From: Entoloma clypeatum | Lineage: Eukaryota; Basidiomycota; Agaricomycetes; Agaricales; Entolomataceae | Length of the DNA stretch: 64,000 nt | Assembly: GCA_963565915.1 (NCBI GenBank) | Contig: OY751486.1 | Coordinates: forward strand, 2,046,001-2,110,000 | Direction of reading: 5' to 3' | In this document: positions 22,635-33,579 of the stretch, piece by piece | How the letters are laid out: every line of letters begins with the position of its first letter | How positions within the stretch are numbered: the stretch's first letter is position 1 | The notes under the pieces: model-generated | What the model saw: only the letters and a program-made list of their open reading frames with translations | What the model was told of the DNA's origin: nothing | The model's database searches: none | Position numbers and translations under genes: made by a program

Positions 22635-25600
22635 TTATAAAAATGTCAAGCCTAAATATTGGCGACATCTTTCAAAGAGTTCCCGACTAAGATTTTTAGT
22701 TAGCATATCCGCGGGATTGGATGTGCCTTCAATGTACTCTACAGTGATCAATCCACGAGAGATGTACTCTCGGATGACATGATATCTTAGATTGATATGC
22801 TTAGTACGGTGTTCCTGTACAGGGTTGTTCCCAATAAAGATCAAGCCATGATTGTCGGCATAGATCGGGCCATTCCACATTAGGAAGCCAATCTCCTGGA
22901 AGAGTTGGATTACCCATTTTACTTGGCAGCCACAATCAGACATCGCCATGTACTCTGCTTCAGTAGATGAGTGGGCAATGGTTTTTTGTAGATGACAAGT
23001 CCAGCCTACAGAAGCACCTGTAAGCTTCAGGAAAAAGCCGGTGCAGCTTCAACACTTAATTTCATTGGATGCCCAGTCAGAATCTGTGTAGGCGTGTAAG
23101 CCCACATTTTGATCACTGGAATACGTCAGTCGGTAATCAGAAGTGCCCATGAGATAGTGGATTATATACTTCGCTTTATCAACGTGTTCCTGGGTAGGAT
23201 TTGCCGAGAACTGTGATAATGTAATCACAGCAAAGGCAATGTCAGGTTGTGTACCAATCATTAAATATAGCAGAGACCCTATGATCTGCTGAAATTGTGA
23301 TCGAAGCGCAGCAGTGGCAGTGCCAGCATTTGCTGTTGGCTTATATCCAGTAGGTAGAGGAGTCTTGGCAATCATTGCATTTGCCATGCCGAATCTCTCT
23401 ACTACTTTCTGTAAATAGGCACATTGATCGATCATGATTGTATTCTTGGTACGCGTGATGCGCATTCTCAAGAATTCAGTGGGTTCACCTAGATCATGAG
23501 ATTCCCAAATAGCCATGAATTCGGCTCTTTTAACGGTTGTAAGCTTAGTGTCTGGTCCCATGAACATTGCATCATCAACATAGATTATTGCTAGTACGAT
23601 GGTTCCGTTCGGGGAATAGAAAACAAAAATTCCAGCGTCAGATATGACCCTTCGGAAACCTAGTTTCTTCATGGATTTCTCCATGGCATGCCACCATGCA
23701 AGTCCAGCCTGCTTCAAACCGTAAATTGCCTTATGCAGGCGCCAAACAAGAAGTTCTTTGCCTTTTACTTTGAAGCCTTTGGGTTGCATCATGTATAACT
23801 CTTCCTGGAGTTTCCCATAAAGGAAAGCAGCAGTTACATCAAGCGCGAGAATCACCCAACTCTCAAGTGCGGCGGTAGCGAGCATGAGACGTACTGTCTC
23901 GAATCAAACTACAGGAGAGAATACATCGTTGAAATCAATTCCCTCGATTTGCGAGAACCCTTGTGCAACAAGCCGAGCCTTTTTATGGCCATCGGTCTTT
24001 ATGTCAAAGGCCCATCATGATCCGATGGCCTTCCGTCCGGTCGGTAAAGGTGTTAGATCATAGACATCACACTGCTTGATGCTATCAAGTTCCTTATGGC
24101 ATGCGTCCAACCACTCATCCTGGAGGTTTTTCGGCATTTTAGCAATGTCGCAAAACTTCATTTCTCGGATATCACGGAACTGTGAGAGATTAGATTCAGA
24201 GTGAGGAACGGCTGATGCAAGTAGCGCGTTCAACTCAGTGATCTGTTTCGTGTCTCCCCCTTGTTTCCGAACTAATCGTTCTAGGTACAAATTAAATGCT
24301 TTTGGACCTAGCTCCACATCATTCATCATTCACGCAGTAAGCTCTCTGCATCTGTATCTTCCAAAGATTCATCATCAGGAACTTTGGGGTCATCGGGAGG
24401 AGTACCAGAAGATCCACTAGGCCCTGCGTCAGGTGGGGCTAAGGGGAAACTAGGTTCCACTTCTTCCTGTCGTGATTGGGGAACATTGCGGAGCCGCGAA
24501 GGCTCACACTGTTGTTTCTCTCGATTCATGGCTTCACGCCAAGAGCGTGTGCGATTGATGTCGCATTGTTGTTGCGTGGGGTGCCGTTGCTCCCCGTAGA
24601 TGTTGCCTTCCCATCAAGGCGGGTTAGCATTCCTTCGTGGTCGAGGGTCATCAGCAGGCAGAGGATTTGCCGGCTGGTTCTGGACCTCAGGGTCATCCTG
24701 ATTTGAAGGTGGTACATCAGTGCCGTCACGCTGGTTTCCATTTGGAGCAGAAGGGGGATCGGAGGATTCATCTCCGCTCGGCTGATTACGCCGGTGGGAA
24801 TGATAATGAACATCTCCGTCTCCGAAGTGGTGATCAACATCGTCATCAGGGTTTCCGTCATCCTGAGACTCATCATGGGAAGGCTCATTTCCCATGGGTG
24901 TGTGTTGTGGCACTTTGATATCCAGACATCTTGGAAAGAGTGTTTCATTGAATACCGCGGTAGTACCAATAAAGATACTGTTTTTATCAGTCATAAACTG
25001 ATATGCTTTCATTCCTGGTTTAAAACCCATAAAGGTCATAAGCTCCGCACGTGGATTTAATTTATTCACACAGTGTTCTTCAGGAATATAAACATAGGCA
25101 GCACAACCTAAAACACGGAGATTTGATACATCCGGTTTTTCCCCTTTTAGAGATTCAAAAGGTGTTTTCCAATAAATGGCGTGCGATTGTAAACATGCAC
25201 GGCGTGTAAAACGCAAAACTCCCACCATGATTGTGGTAAGCAGGCGGCAAATCACATCGCCTGTGCTTTCTCTACAATGGTGCGGTTAATCCTTTTGGCT
25301 CGACCGTTTTGTTGGGGTGTATTAGGAGCTGAAATTTCCATGGCAATTCCAAGATCCTCAAGGTATTTTACTACCCCAGTTTCGAACTCTCCCCCTCCGT
25401 CAAAACACCATCGGCGAAATTGGGCATTAAACTGGGTTTTCATAAGCATTGTCCACTTTTTGAATGCATCAGAGGTATTGGATTTGAGTTTCAACAATAC
25501 CATCCAAGCATGCCCAGAATAGTCATCCAAGAAGCTGACATAGTATTTAAATTTGTGATAGGAGGCGATTGGAAACTCTTTGAGGTCCGAATGGAGCAAC

Positions 25601-27280
25601 TCAAAAGGTCTGGAAGCACGTGAAGATGAAGGAGGGAAACTTTTCAACCTCAACTTCGCTTCTGCACAGGGACGGCATGGCTTATCCTTAAGGGGAAATT
25701 GGATGTCCCCTGGGAATCCATCACATGCGTCGGGTGCCTTTTTCAGAACATCTTTACCAGGGTGTGCAAACTGCTGATGCCAAATGCTGTAATCGGCTTT
25801 ATAGACATTGATATTTCTAGCATTTAGCTGCGTGATTTGTTCAATGCGTGTATTTACCCAGTATATAGTTGAACCGGGAAAATGAGGTTCACATCTTAGT
25901 ACACACTTTCCATCTTTGAAGAAACTAAGATTGTCAGCTGAGCCAGCGACATTTAATCTAGATTCTTGAAGAATTTCGCCCATTGACATGAGGTGAGTAG
26001 AAAGCTCCGGGATGTGTAAAACCGGATAAAGCTGAGTCGTTAGATTTCTTGGCTTTCCTTGACGCAATGGTATCGTGTGAGTGATGAACACGGTCCCTCT
26101 TCCTTTTATAGAGATCTTTGCTTTGCCCGCAGTTTGGGCAGTACAGATCGATTTCTCTTCTTTGTATGTTGCAAAGTCACTCATCTCTGAGGTGAAGTGC
26201 ATACTAGCGCCGGAATCCATGATCCACTCGGCGTCATTAGTATCTTTGGATTTGTTCTTACATTTCAAACATGAGGCAAAATGATCATAGATTTCCTCCT
26301 TGAAGGAGGCAGCAACGACAGGTGATTTAAAATAACTATGACCCGGTTCTAGTGACTCATCACAAATCTTGGTGTGTTCTTCTGTCATTGTGTGCTCATG
26401 TGAAACTTGTGAAAGAACGTACCTCGGGTCGTCATTAACTTCATCCGCCCAACTGAAATGTGTCCGCTTGGACGGTCCAGGTTCATCTTCATCAAACTCA
26501 TATTCCTCATCGAAGTCCATCACAGTATCGGCATCATAATCTTGGCGTTCCATCAGGAACAGGGAAGCTTCGTCCATTACCTCATTGTCAGGGGTCAAAT
26601 ATATCCCTAGAATGTCTTCAGGGTATATGACGTTATTGATGTTCTGGAGGGTCTGGGATGTTCCCACAATGCCAAGAGATGTGACAACATCACGCGCTGC
26701 CTGCATCTCAGGGTACATCGACAGTTTATTAACCGGAGCACCTGTGAAACGCTGCATGGATGTGTTTGTCATGCGATTGAGAAGCTCTCTTGCACCTGAA
26801 GTCATGATTTGTTCAGCGGGACTAGATGTCAAACGTGATTCGAGAGGAGGAGGACGACGAGGGTCAGTCGTCCGAGTAGAAGATTGTTGGGAGGGAATGA
26901 CACGTCCCGAGCCTGTGACAGTGGTGAAGGAGAGTGTCGGCAGATTCATAGTCATTGCCGATGAGGCAACATGAGAGCAGCCGGCGGTGTCGCCTGCAGC
27001 GGCTTCTTGGGCGCGCTGGGCCTTTTTCCAACTCCGTGACCCTTCCTTTTTGGGTACAAATGGCTGCTTCTTATTATGATCACCGGAGTTGTTCGACGGT
27101 GTCTCCTTTGCCTTTCCTTTTCCTTTGTTCTGTTGTTGAGTTTTGCCGGAATTCTGGTTTGACCCAGAAGCATCAGCAGGTCCCGGACCATTGCGCCAGT
27201 GGGGTTCCTGTCCTTTCCGCTTGACAGCGGAGATCTTGTTGGCAGCCGGAAGTTGTGCTTCGGCTTGTACACGCATATAC
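22635..27280 (-). pseudogene. Copia-2 pol polyprotein
   Basis: Mirror of Copia-1 pol: same protease, integrase, RT (YVDD) and RNase H segments, same TGA stops and frameshifts. Visible coding differences are one Val/Met change in the Gag-linker region and one Leu/Pro change before the first RT-proximal stop, the latter with the ancestral CCCG here against CCTG in Copia-1. Inactive. Confidence 0.9.
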
Positions 27281-27348
27281 TCTGTGGTTACAATCTTTTT
27301 TCATTTTGTTTTATTTTGTTTTACTAGAATTTAATCATAAAGATTCAC

Positions 27349-27925
27349 CTTTACAATCTCTTCAACATCTGATAGTTTGAAAGTATCCAACTTCCATTCC
27401 TTGGCAAGATGCGAACCAAGATGTTTCCATTTGGGAGGTAGACGGTGCACAGCAAGCATCCCTTGCAATTTTCCAGCGAAGGGGATCTTGTGCCCGTTGA
27501 GGCGTGCCAAGAGATCACAGAATTTGGAGAATTCCGGACGGGGGTCACCACCGGACAGGTGCCAATCAAGAGTCAAGGCAAAGTCCTTGAACATCTTGTC
27601 GGGGCCTTTGTTCTCAAAGAGAACCTTCAGCTGATCCCAAACTTCTTTTGAAGCTTCGAATGCTGTAACCTCATGCTTTACAGATTCCACCAGAGATAAG
27701 ACGATTGCGCCGCGCGCTTTCAAGTCTTTCTCCTTCCACTCGCGGAACTCCTTTCGTTGTTCAGACATCGAAGTGGCTGTCAGGGAGGATGGCTATTTCC
27801 AGTCCCCGGATACAAGCATCCAGGTCCCTTCAAACTGTAAGAACCCTGTCATCTTATCGCTCCACTCCTTCCAGTTAGAGCCGGCCATCTTGACAACAGC
27901 GGATTTGTAATCAAAAGAAGACATG
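27349..27925 (-). pseudogene. Copia-2 gag
   Basis: Same Gag as Copia-1, including the in-frame TAG after 43 codons and the possible 68-nt intron between gag and pol. Confidence 0.8.
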
Positions 27926-28310
27926 ATTCGATGCGAAGGGTGAGAGCGCAAAAGACTGGAAATAGAATGTGTCAGTCACATGTCAAATCACTGCATCTTT
28001 AGATGAAACAGGGACACAGCAACATGTGTTTTGCTCCACTAGGGTCCATCAGACCCCTATTCCACGTTTAATGTCATACACAGAGTTAACTGGTAGACAC
28101 ATGTATGGAGGTGGATGGGCATCACGATCATCGGGGTATTATCACCCGGATCTGCTAGCTCATTGCGCTACACGATGATGTGGGATTATTCATTCACATA
28201 ATCATTGATGTTGTATGTACAGATCGAGGTGCACTTGATCTATCGCATTCTCGATGTAGCGGCATTGAGTCTACTAAGACTGCCAGCGATGAGCGCAATG
28301 GCGAGTCTCA

Positions 28311-28322
28311 GGGCTCATAACC
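28311..28322 (-). promoter_or_regulatory. Copia-2 primer-binding site
   Basis: GGTTATGAGCCC directly inside the 5' LTR; matches the initiator tRNA-Met anticodon arm as in Copia-1. Confidence 0.72.
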
Positions 28323-28614
28323 TGTTCGAACAGCATATGATCACATCAACACTGGAGGTGATCACAGTGGATGGGTCGTCATGCAGTCCTAGCATACTCT
28401 ATGATACGTGCTACGAATCGTGTATCTACGATAGAGGGGGAACCTTACTACTAACCTTGGGAGGTGTTTGCAAGGTGGGGGTTACTCAGTAAGAGCGTTA
28501 TATTGCACAGAGAATAAGGACAGTCTTATATACTAGTCTACTTATTTGTACACTATTTGTACATCATGGGGTTGAGCACATGGCACGTCTAATGGAAGCG
28601 GAACTCGTTCAACA
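28323..28614 (-). repeat. Copia-2 5' LTR
   Basis: 292 bp. Its inner ~230 bp are of the 5'-type of Copia-1, but the outermost ~55 bp carry bases found in the 3'-type LTRs (CCGCTT, GATGTAC). Confidence 0.93.
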
Positions 28615-28928
28615 TTCTTGATCTTCCAAAGACTTGGAAGATGATTCACCCTGTGTTCAACGAGACCCTGTTGTCACCATACAAAACCCCAAAGTATGCC
28701 ATCCAGAAGAAGAAACCAGCCCCTGATCTGATCATCACTGAAGGACGAGAAGAATACCATGTGTCCACAATCCTAGACTCTCGAAAGTTCCGTGGAAAGA
28801 TCCAGTACCTCGTCCAGTGGGAAGGATATGGCCCAGAAGAGAACACATGGGAACCTCGAGCTAATGTTCAGAATGCTCAAGATTTGATCTGTGATTTCCA
28901 TTGGCAGAACCCATCTTGCCCACAATAA
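28615..28928 (+). pseudogene. Gypsy-A pol C-terminus with chromodomain
   Basis: Completes pol after Copia-2: LDLPKTWK (split), HPVFNETLLSPY, then a chromodomain (EYHVSTILDSRKFRGKIQYL ... NTWEP) and the stop at 28926. The chromodomain aromatic residues (Y, W, W) are kept. It is open over about 100 codons but is separated from the rest of pol. Confidence 0.88.
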
Positions 28929-29060
28929 AAGACAGTTTTCGAAACCCATGGCAGTATCAACCTCATCAGTCAACCACACACCGAGTTCCCCGCTCTAGTC
29001 TTTTCCCTGCCCAATATAGCCTCTCCATTCTTCTTCTATCCCTCAACCATCCTCGCCGCC

Positions 29061-29432
29061 ATGTCTAACACCATTGTTACCTCCACCTCCACCACCGACA
29101 TCAACCCCGCCATCGCCGCCCTCATGAACGAAGCACTCTCCATGAGAGACCAAATCCATGCCCTTGAAACTTCCCTTGCTGACCTCCTTCATCGCCAGAT
29201 GAATATCTGACTTCACTCACTGTCCAACCTCCCCGTCGCCCTGAGTCCCGAGGAGAAACAAATTCTCGGAAATTACACCAGCACCCTCATCATTGAAAAT
29301 CGATGTACTCGGCTGGCTATCAAAGGCCTCAAACTCGCCATTGCCATCAACGAGGAGTTGATATATGATTGGAGCCTCAAGGAGAGTTCGAACTGGTCCA
29401 ATCCCAACAACAATGAGGGATGGGGACAATGA
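29061..29432 (+). pseudogene. Gypsy-A third ORF
   Basis: 123 codons, orthologous to the Gypsy-B and C third ORFs: Ser/Thr-rich start, then a long amphipathic helix (ALSMRDQIHALETSLADLL) and a tail ending NEGWGQ. A TGA at 29208 replaces CGA. No membrane segment. Role unknown. Confidence 0.75.
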
Positions 29433-29466
29433 CTCTGTGAGGACACAGAGCTTGAAGAGGGGAACA

Positions 29467-29848
29467 TGTTACAGACTCTACGGTATGCGGACCACGTCAT
29501 CTCTTTTACTTATCATCCCGACTCAGCGCCCTCTTATGAATACACTATGTCTAATATCTATTTTCGCTCTCTTAGATTCCCAGTATGACTCAGTCCACAG
29601 TAGCTTTACTCAGCTCTGCAGCAGTAACCTTACTCAGCTCCGCAGTAGTATCACTCAGTCCGCAGTCGTCTTACTCATGCGCACTGCCTTCCGCAGTTAC
29701 TGACTCATTTGCTACTGCTCATAGTCAGTACTATATAAACCTCATGTACCATAGCTACATTCCTTAGATCTAGCAATCACATTGCTCTTCGCCTTTCCAC
29801 TTCCTGCATACTCTGCCTGAACCTTGGAATGGTTTGTTAAGCATAACA
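29467..29848 (+). repeat. Gypsy-A 3' LTR
   Basis: 382 bp, TGTTACAGACTC...AAGCATAACA, preceded by a purine-rich AGAGGGGAACA. Followed by ccatg. Confidence 0.92.
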
Positions 29849-31250
29849 CCATGCTTTGATGGCACAATTTTTGGAGGAGGTTGCTCTGGGGTGAAAGTGA
29901 TGGATGCTCGGTGACATAGGTGACGTGGGGGGGGCGATCTCAACAGACAGATTCACTTGCACAGGAGCTGCTGATTTGTGGGTTGGTGCCAGGGATTGGT
30001 GCCATGACGAGGCTGAAGACAAGGAACTTGATCGAGGAGACTCAAGAAGTTTCTTGATGCCTGAGGTTGTTTGGTTGCTCTTGCGAGGTGGGGTGGAAAG
30101 GGCAGCCGAAGGCGATGGCGATCAAGACAATGTAGTCTGGGCTGCAGTTCATGGCGAAGATGATACTGAAGTAAAAGCAATGGCAACAGTCAGAATGTGG
30201 ACGCAATGATGGACAGTGCACTATACTAATGCCGTCATCGGCTTCTTCTCCTTGATCTTCTTGCTCTATGGACTGTGCCTGAAAGAATGCAGCATCATTT
30301 TCCTCACCATCCATAGCGTTCTCAGGTGATATCACCCTGCCAACTGTCATCTTGAAGACTCGCCTATGAGACCGTAAGTAGGAAAGAGAACATCGCCACT
30401 ACAGATACATACTTTTCCCACCATTTGTTCAGATCCCCCCACCACGCGTCATCTGATCCAGCCATGTCAAAAACTTTGCCCAACATAACTGCAAACTCGG
30501 TAACTTTGAAAGCACCATTGTCAGTTTGCCAATTGTTGATGCTGCACAGGAAGTAGCAAAGCTAGAAGATTTCTTGATTACCAAGTCTGTTGAACATGTT
30601 GGATGATATACCTGGATCACAGCATAAATGATGGACCCTTGAGTGACTCACTTCATTTTGTACAGCTCCGCCTGCCCCCTCTTCGCCCTCGTTCCTGTTG
30701 GTCTTTCCAACATCTGATTTGCCAATGATGGCCCTGTAAAGATGTGTTTCCAAAACTGTGAGGAATCTCAATTTCAGCATTGGGAAAAAAAAGGGGGGCC
30801 AAACTCACCCTCATGAGAAGGCAACCACAAAAGAGGCCATTTTGAATGTTCATCTTTTTGAGCTTGTTCCCCAGATCAATCGAAAGGTTTCAGGCTCATT
30901 GACAAGGAAGGGATTATATCCGGAACCTGCAGCAGATATGTATATATACAAGCGGGTGCAAGATCATGATGCAAGGCCAGTGGGGGATGTAGTGCTATTG
31001 GAATGTCTCCGAGCACTCATTCAATTAACGCCAGTCTTTGGAGATGTTGCAGACAAACAGCTGACAAAGGAGACAAGTCTTGAATATAGTTCGATATTCT
31101 GGCTGAACAAGTATTTTGACAAGGAGCTTTTCTATGCATTAATGTTGAATTAAATCATCAGGCTCAATATAATGTGTTCTTTATTCAATAGTATCCACTC
31201 AATATCACATGTATTATATTATTGAAAAAAGATTACATTTATGATTCCAC
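29849..31250. other. Remnant coding sequence of unknown origin
   Basis: Minus-strand open patches occur at 29850-30850 (for example NNWQTDNGAFKVTEFAVML, then DDAWWGDLNKWWEK), separated by plausible introns and stops. I do not recognise them. They may be a decayed host gene or a DNA-transposon passenger. No complete gene can be built. Confidence 0.4.
30850..31153 (+). pseudogene. C-terminal fragment of a possible DNA-transposon protein
   Basis: The frame is open to a TAA at 31151 and holds a conserved-looking block: RPVGDVVLLECLRALIQLTP, then TSLEYSSIFWLNKYFDKELF. The pattern recalls C-terminal blocks of basidiomycete Plavaka/KDZ-type transposon proteins. This is from memory and low confidence. 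No start or upstream domain is present. Confidence 0.35.
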
Positions 31251-31344
31251 TTGCTCTCCGGAGACCTACAAAATGATACATAACTTACATTTCATCTCCA
31301 AAGACCTTCAAATGATACACATCATCTCCAGAGACCTTCAAACC
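31250..31344. repeat. Three diverged copies of a ~30-40 bp unit
   Basis: The core TCTCC-AGAGACCTTCAAA recurs at about 31254, 31296 and 31325, each with a following GATACA-like tail in the first two. Confidence 0.65.
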
Positions 31345-32446
31345 TTATGCTTCGTCTTCGCAGAGCTGTGAAGGGTTGCGCGTGACATAGGACAAACTGC
31401 AACAAACTGCAACACACTTCGGCAAAAAACAGTGTTTGCTGATGATATCCATCATCCTCAGTGGCATCCAACGACCGACGGCAGTCAAGAGGGCCACAGT
31501 AGATGCCACTCATGCCATCCCGGACACCATTGCTTTGCAATGGGAGTTGAGATCAAGTACTCAACAGGGAGTTGACAGTGGAGGGCATGGTGAGCCTCGT
31601 GGCTCACAAAAGAGGCTGGACGAGAGTTGCCAGCCACACAAGGATGAATGGCGAAGATCGTCGCTCAGGCAGAGCATGCATGAGGTGCACACTGTATCAT
31701 GAACAAAGAACCTTGTTCATTGCCGAAGAAGATCTTCGGGAGTGGTTGGGCTTGCAAACGAATGGTGTCCTCACTCCAATATGACATGCACAAAAGTGCA
31801 CACCAAATCGGGAGCAAGGAGACATTCATCCTCATCATGAACAAGTGGTGCAGCAACCACAAACCAACGTCATTGGGAAACAATGGGATCAAAGGCAGGA
31901 GCACAGGCCATGCCATGCATATGTGGAGATGGTAGAGAGCCTTGCCCAAAGACAAGGTATAGAGGACAATGATGTCGTCATCCCAGACAGCAAGCATCAG
32001 TACTTCAGTCGTGGTAGCCTTGCAGGAAAGCCCCTGCAAGGATTAATAGATACTATGAGAACTACAAAAGCTTGTAGTTCTAACAGAAAACGGATGGCGC
32101 TGTACAATGCCATCATGGTGATCCACGAGAAACAAAGTGATGAACTTCGTCTCTTCCTTCGTTTCAGGCGAGACTCACCTGCATCCTCTAAAAGAGACGA
32201 GCTAGTCAGCTTGTCTCTGACCAGTGTTGTCATCTTCAGGCGGCAATGGGACTTGAAAGGACGATGTTTGACGTCGCCCAGGAAGAGGGTTAGTTAGCGA
32301 CGGCAGGTGGTGTTGCCATCGACTTGGGGAGGAGCTGGGCGACGAACCTTCATCGCCATGACCAGAAACGTGCTCGCCAGCATGCACCCATGGGCGCAGA
32401 TGATCTTTGCCTGCGAAAAGTTGGCATGGCGGGGTTGTTGGGCTTC

Positions 32447-33263
32447 ACAGAGTCGCGGGCGAGACACAGTCGCCTCTGATTTGTGGCAGTACCAAGCGAG
32501 GGAACTCGCTCGGTTGCTATCGATGTGGGTTGTATCGAGGTGGTATGGATTGCCTGTTATCCATAGTCGAAGACAATGGCATGAACAGCCATCGTCGAAT
32601 TGGGAAGGAAAGGGGCGACGAACCTTCGTCGCCTAACCCAGATGTGCTCATCAGCACACTCCCCATGTGGCAGGCGATACTGGCTTGCCTGCATTGATAC
32701 AACAGTGACAAACGACGAATGTCATTCGTTCAGCATGGTAGGGTCCGTTGGACCTGCCAGGATTCGCGGGCGACGATGCATCGTCACCCTCAGTTGACAT
32801 GGAGCACTGAACAAGGGAAATTGTTTGGTAGTTGTGTTGGAATCTGTATGACGACATTGAAACATCATCTAAAGAGTCTAAACGGTGAGGACATACCTTG
32901 CCTCGCCTTGGAGAGAGTATGGATGTCGTCATCGCTGGCATGATGGGGTCGTCAACATGAGAAGTAGGCGACAAAACATTGTCGCCCCCAGTCGACTCCG
33001 ATTCATGGGAGTACTGAGCGAGGGAACTCGCTTGGTCGGTATTGGTGATGTAGGGGTCGTAGATGCGAAAGGGATGTCCTGACATCCATAGCAATGAGCC
33101 AAAGACAACGGCATGAATAGCCGTCGTCGAATATGAAAGTAAAAGGCCACAAACCTTTCGTGGCCAAAACCGAACATGCTATCCAGCACGTCCCCATCGC
33201 GGCAGACGATCCCGTCTGCCGATGTAGTATCCATGGTGGATGACCCTTGTCTGCTATCCTCAG
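32447..33263. repeat. Diverged tandem units inside the hairpin array
   Basis: Unit 32447-32757 and unit 32953-33263 align over about 310 bp with the same order of hairpins. A shorter related unit lies between them (32758-32952), and part of another precedes them (32330-32415). Arms at equivalent positions differ in ways that keep pairing, such as GACAATGGC/GCCATCGTC versus GACAACGGC/GCCGTCGTC. Confidence 0.75.
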
Positions 33264-33506
33264 CCCTCGAATTCCTTCGTCAATATGCCGTGGTGTGTCG
33301 AAACGCAGCCGGGGGTGAAAGCAACGATGAAAGTCGTTGTTGCTGTGCATCCATCGAGTCGGACAAGGACGTCTCCACATCCTCGTGTGCAGAAGACAGA
33401 CGTGAGGCGTCAGCATAAGAGACAAGACGCATCGACGACAAACTGTTGGAGATGTCAAGTGAAAGCCTGACTTGCACTGTTCACACATCATCAGTTGTTC
33501 ATCCAA

Positions 33507-33579
33507 GGACAGGTAGCTCAGTGGTTAGAGCACCACTCCCAGTTTGAGGAGGTCCTGGGTTCAATTCCCAGCCAGTCCA
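33507..33579 (+). tRNA. tRNA-like sequence (tRNA pseudogene or SINE head)
   Basis: 73 nt with a D-arm (GCTC/GAGC), an A-box-like TAGCTCAGTGGTTAGAGC, a T-arm CTGGG/CCCAG with loop TTCAATT, a B-box-like GGTTCAATTCC, and an acceptor stem GGACAGG/CCAGTCC with one mismatch. The anticodon arm is poor: two of five pairs fail, and position 33 is C rather than U. It is therefore probably a tRNA-derived Pol III unit or pseudogene rather than a working tRNA. No CCA is encoded. Confidence 0.6.

Larger units (their letters stand above)
22319..28614 (-). mobile_element. Copia-2: second Ty1/copia copy, inverted
   Basis: A 6,296-bp element on the minus strand flanked by ttctt (22314-22318 and 28615-28619). 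Any position x in Copia-1 corresponds to 34670 minus x here. The internal region matches Copia-1 except for a few bases, including every stop codon and frameshift. The flanks belong to Gypsy-A integrase/chromodomain sequence, so it is a separate insertion site. Confidence 0.95.
4016..29848 (+). mobile_element. Gypsy-A: old chromovirus carrying three nested elements
   Basis: A Ty3/gypsy LTR retrotransposon about 6.2 kb long once the nested Copia-1, Gypsy-D and Copia-2 insertions are removed. Order: 5' LTR (first ~50 bp missing), leader ORF, gag, protease/RT/RNase H/integrase, chromodomain, third ORF, 3' LTR. The pieces read continuously across each nested element once one copy of each 5-bp target duplication is dropped. 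Its LTRs differ at many positions and by an insertion of about 20 bp, more than any other pair here, so it is the oldest. Its own target duplication cannot be tested because the left LTR end is lost (right flank ccatg). Many CGA-to-TGA stops and frameshifts make it inactive. Confidence 0.9.

Noticed and set aside
6056..28614. The inverted copia pair as arms of one giant foldback transposon or a segmental inverted duplication
   Set aside because: Each copy has its own matched 5-bp target duplication and sits in a different part of Gypsy-A pol, so they are two insertions.
31439..31470. Hammerhead ribozyme (CTGATGA motif)
   Set aside because: No stem II followed by GAAA and no closing stems at the required places.
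32651..33094. A 147-codon minus-strand frame in the hairpin region as a protein gene
   Set aside because: Composition follows the repeated hairpin units, with no domain or splice logic; overlapping frames of similar length exist on the other strand.
33507..33579. Functional tRNA with anticodon CAG
   Set aside because: The anticodon stem has two mismatches, position 33 is not U and position 37 is not a purine, so a working tRNA is unlikely.
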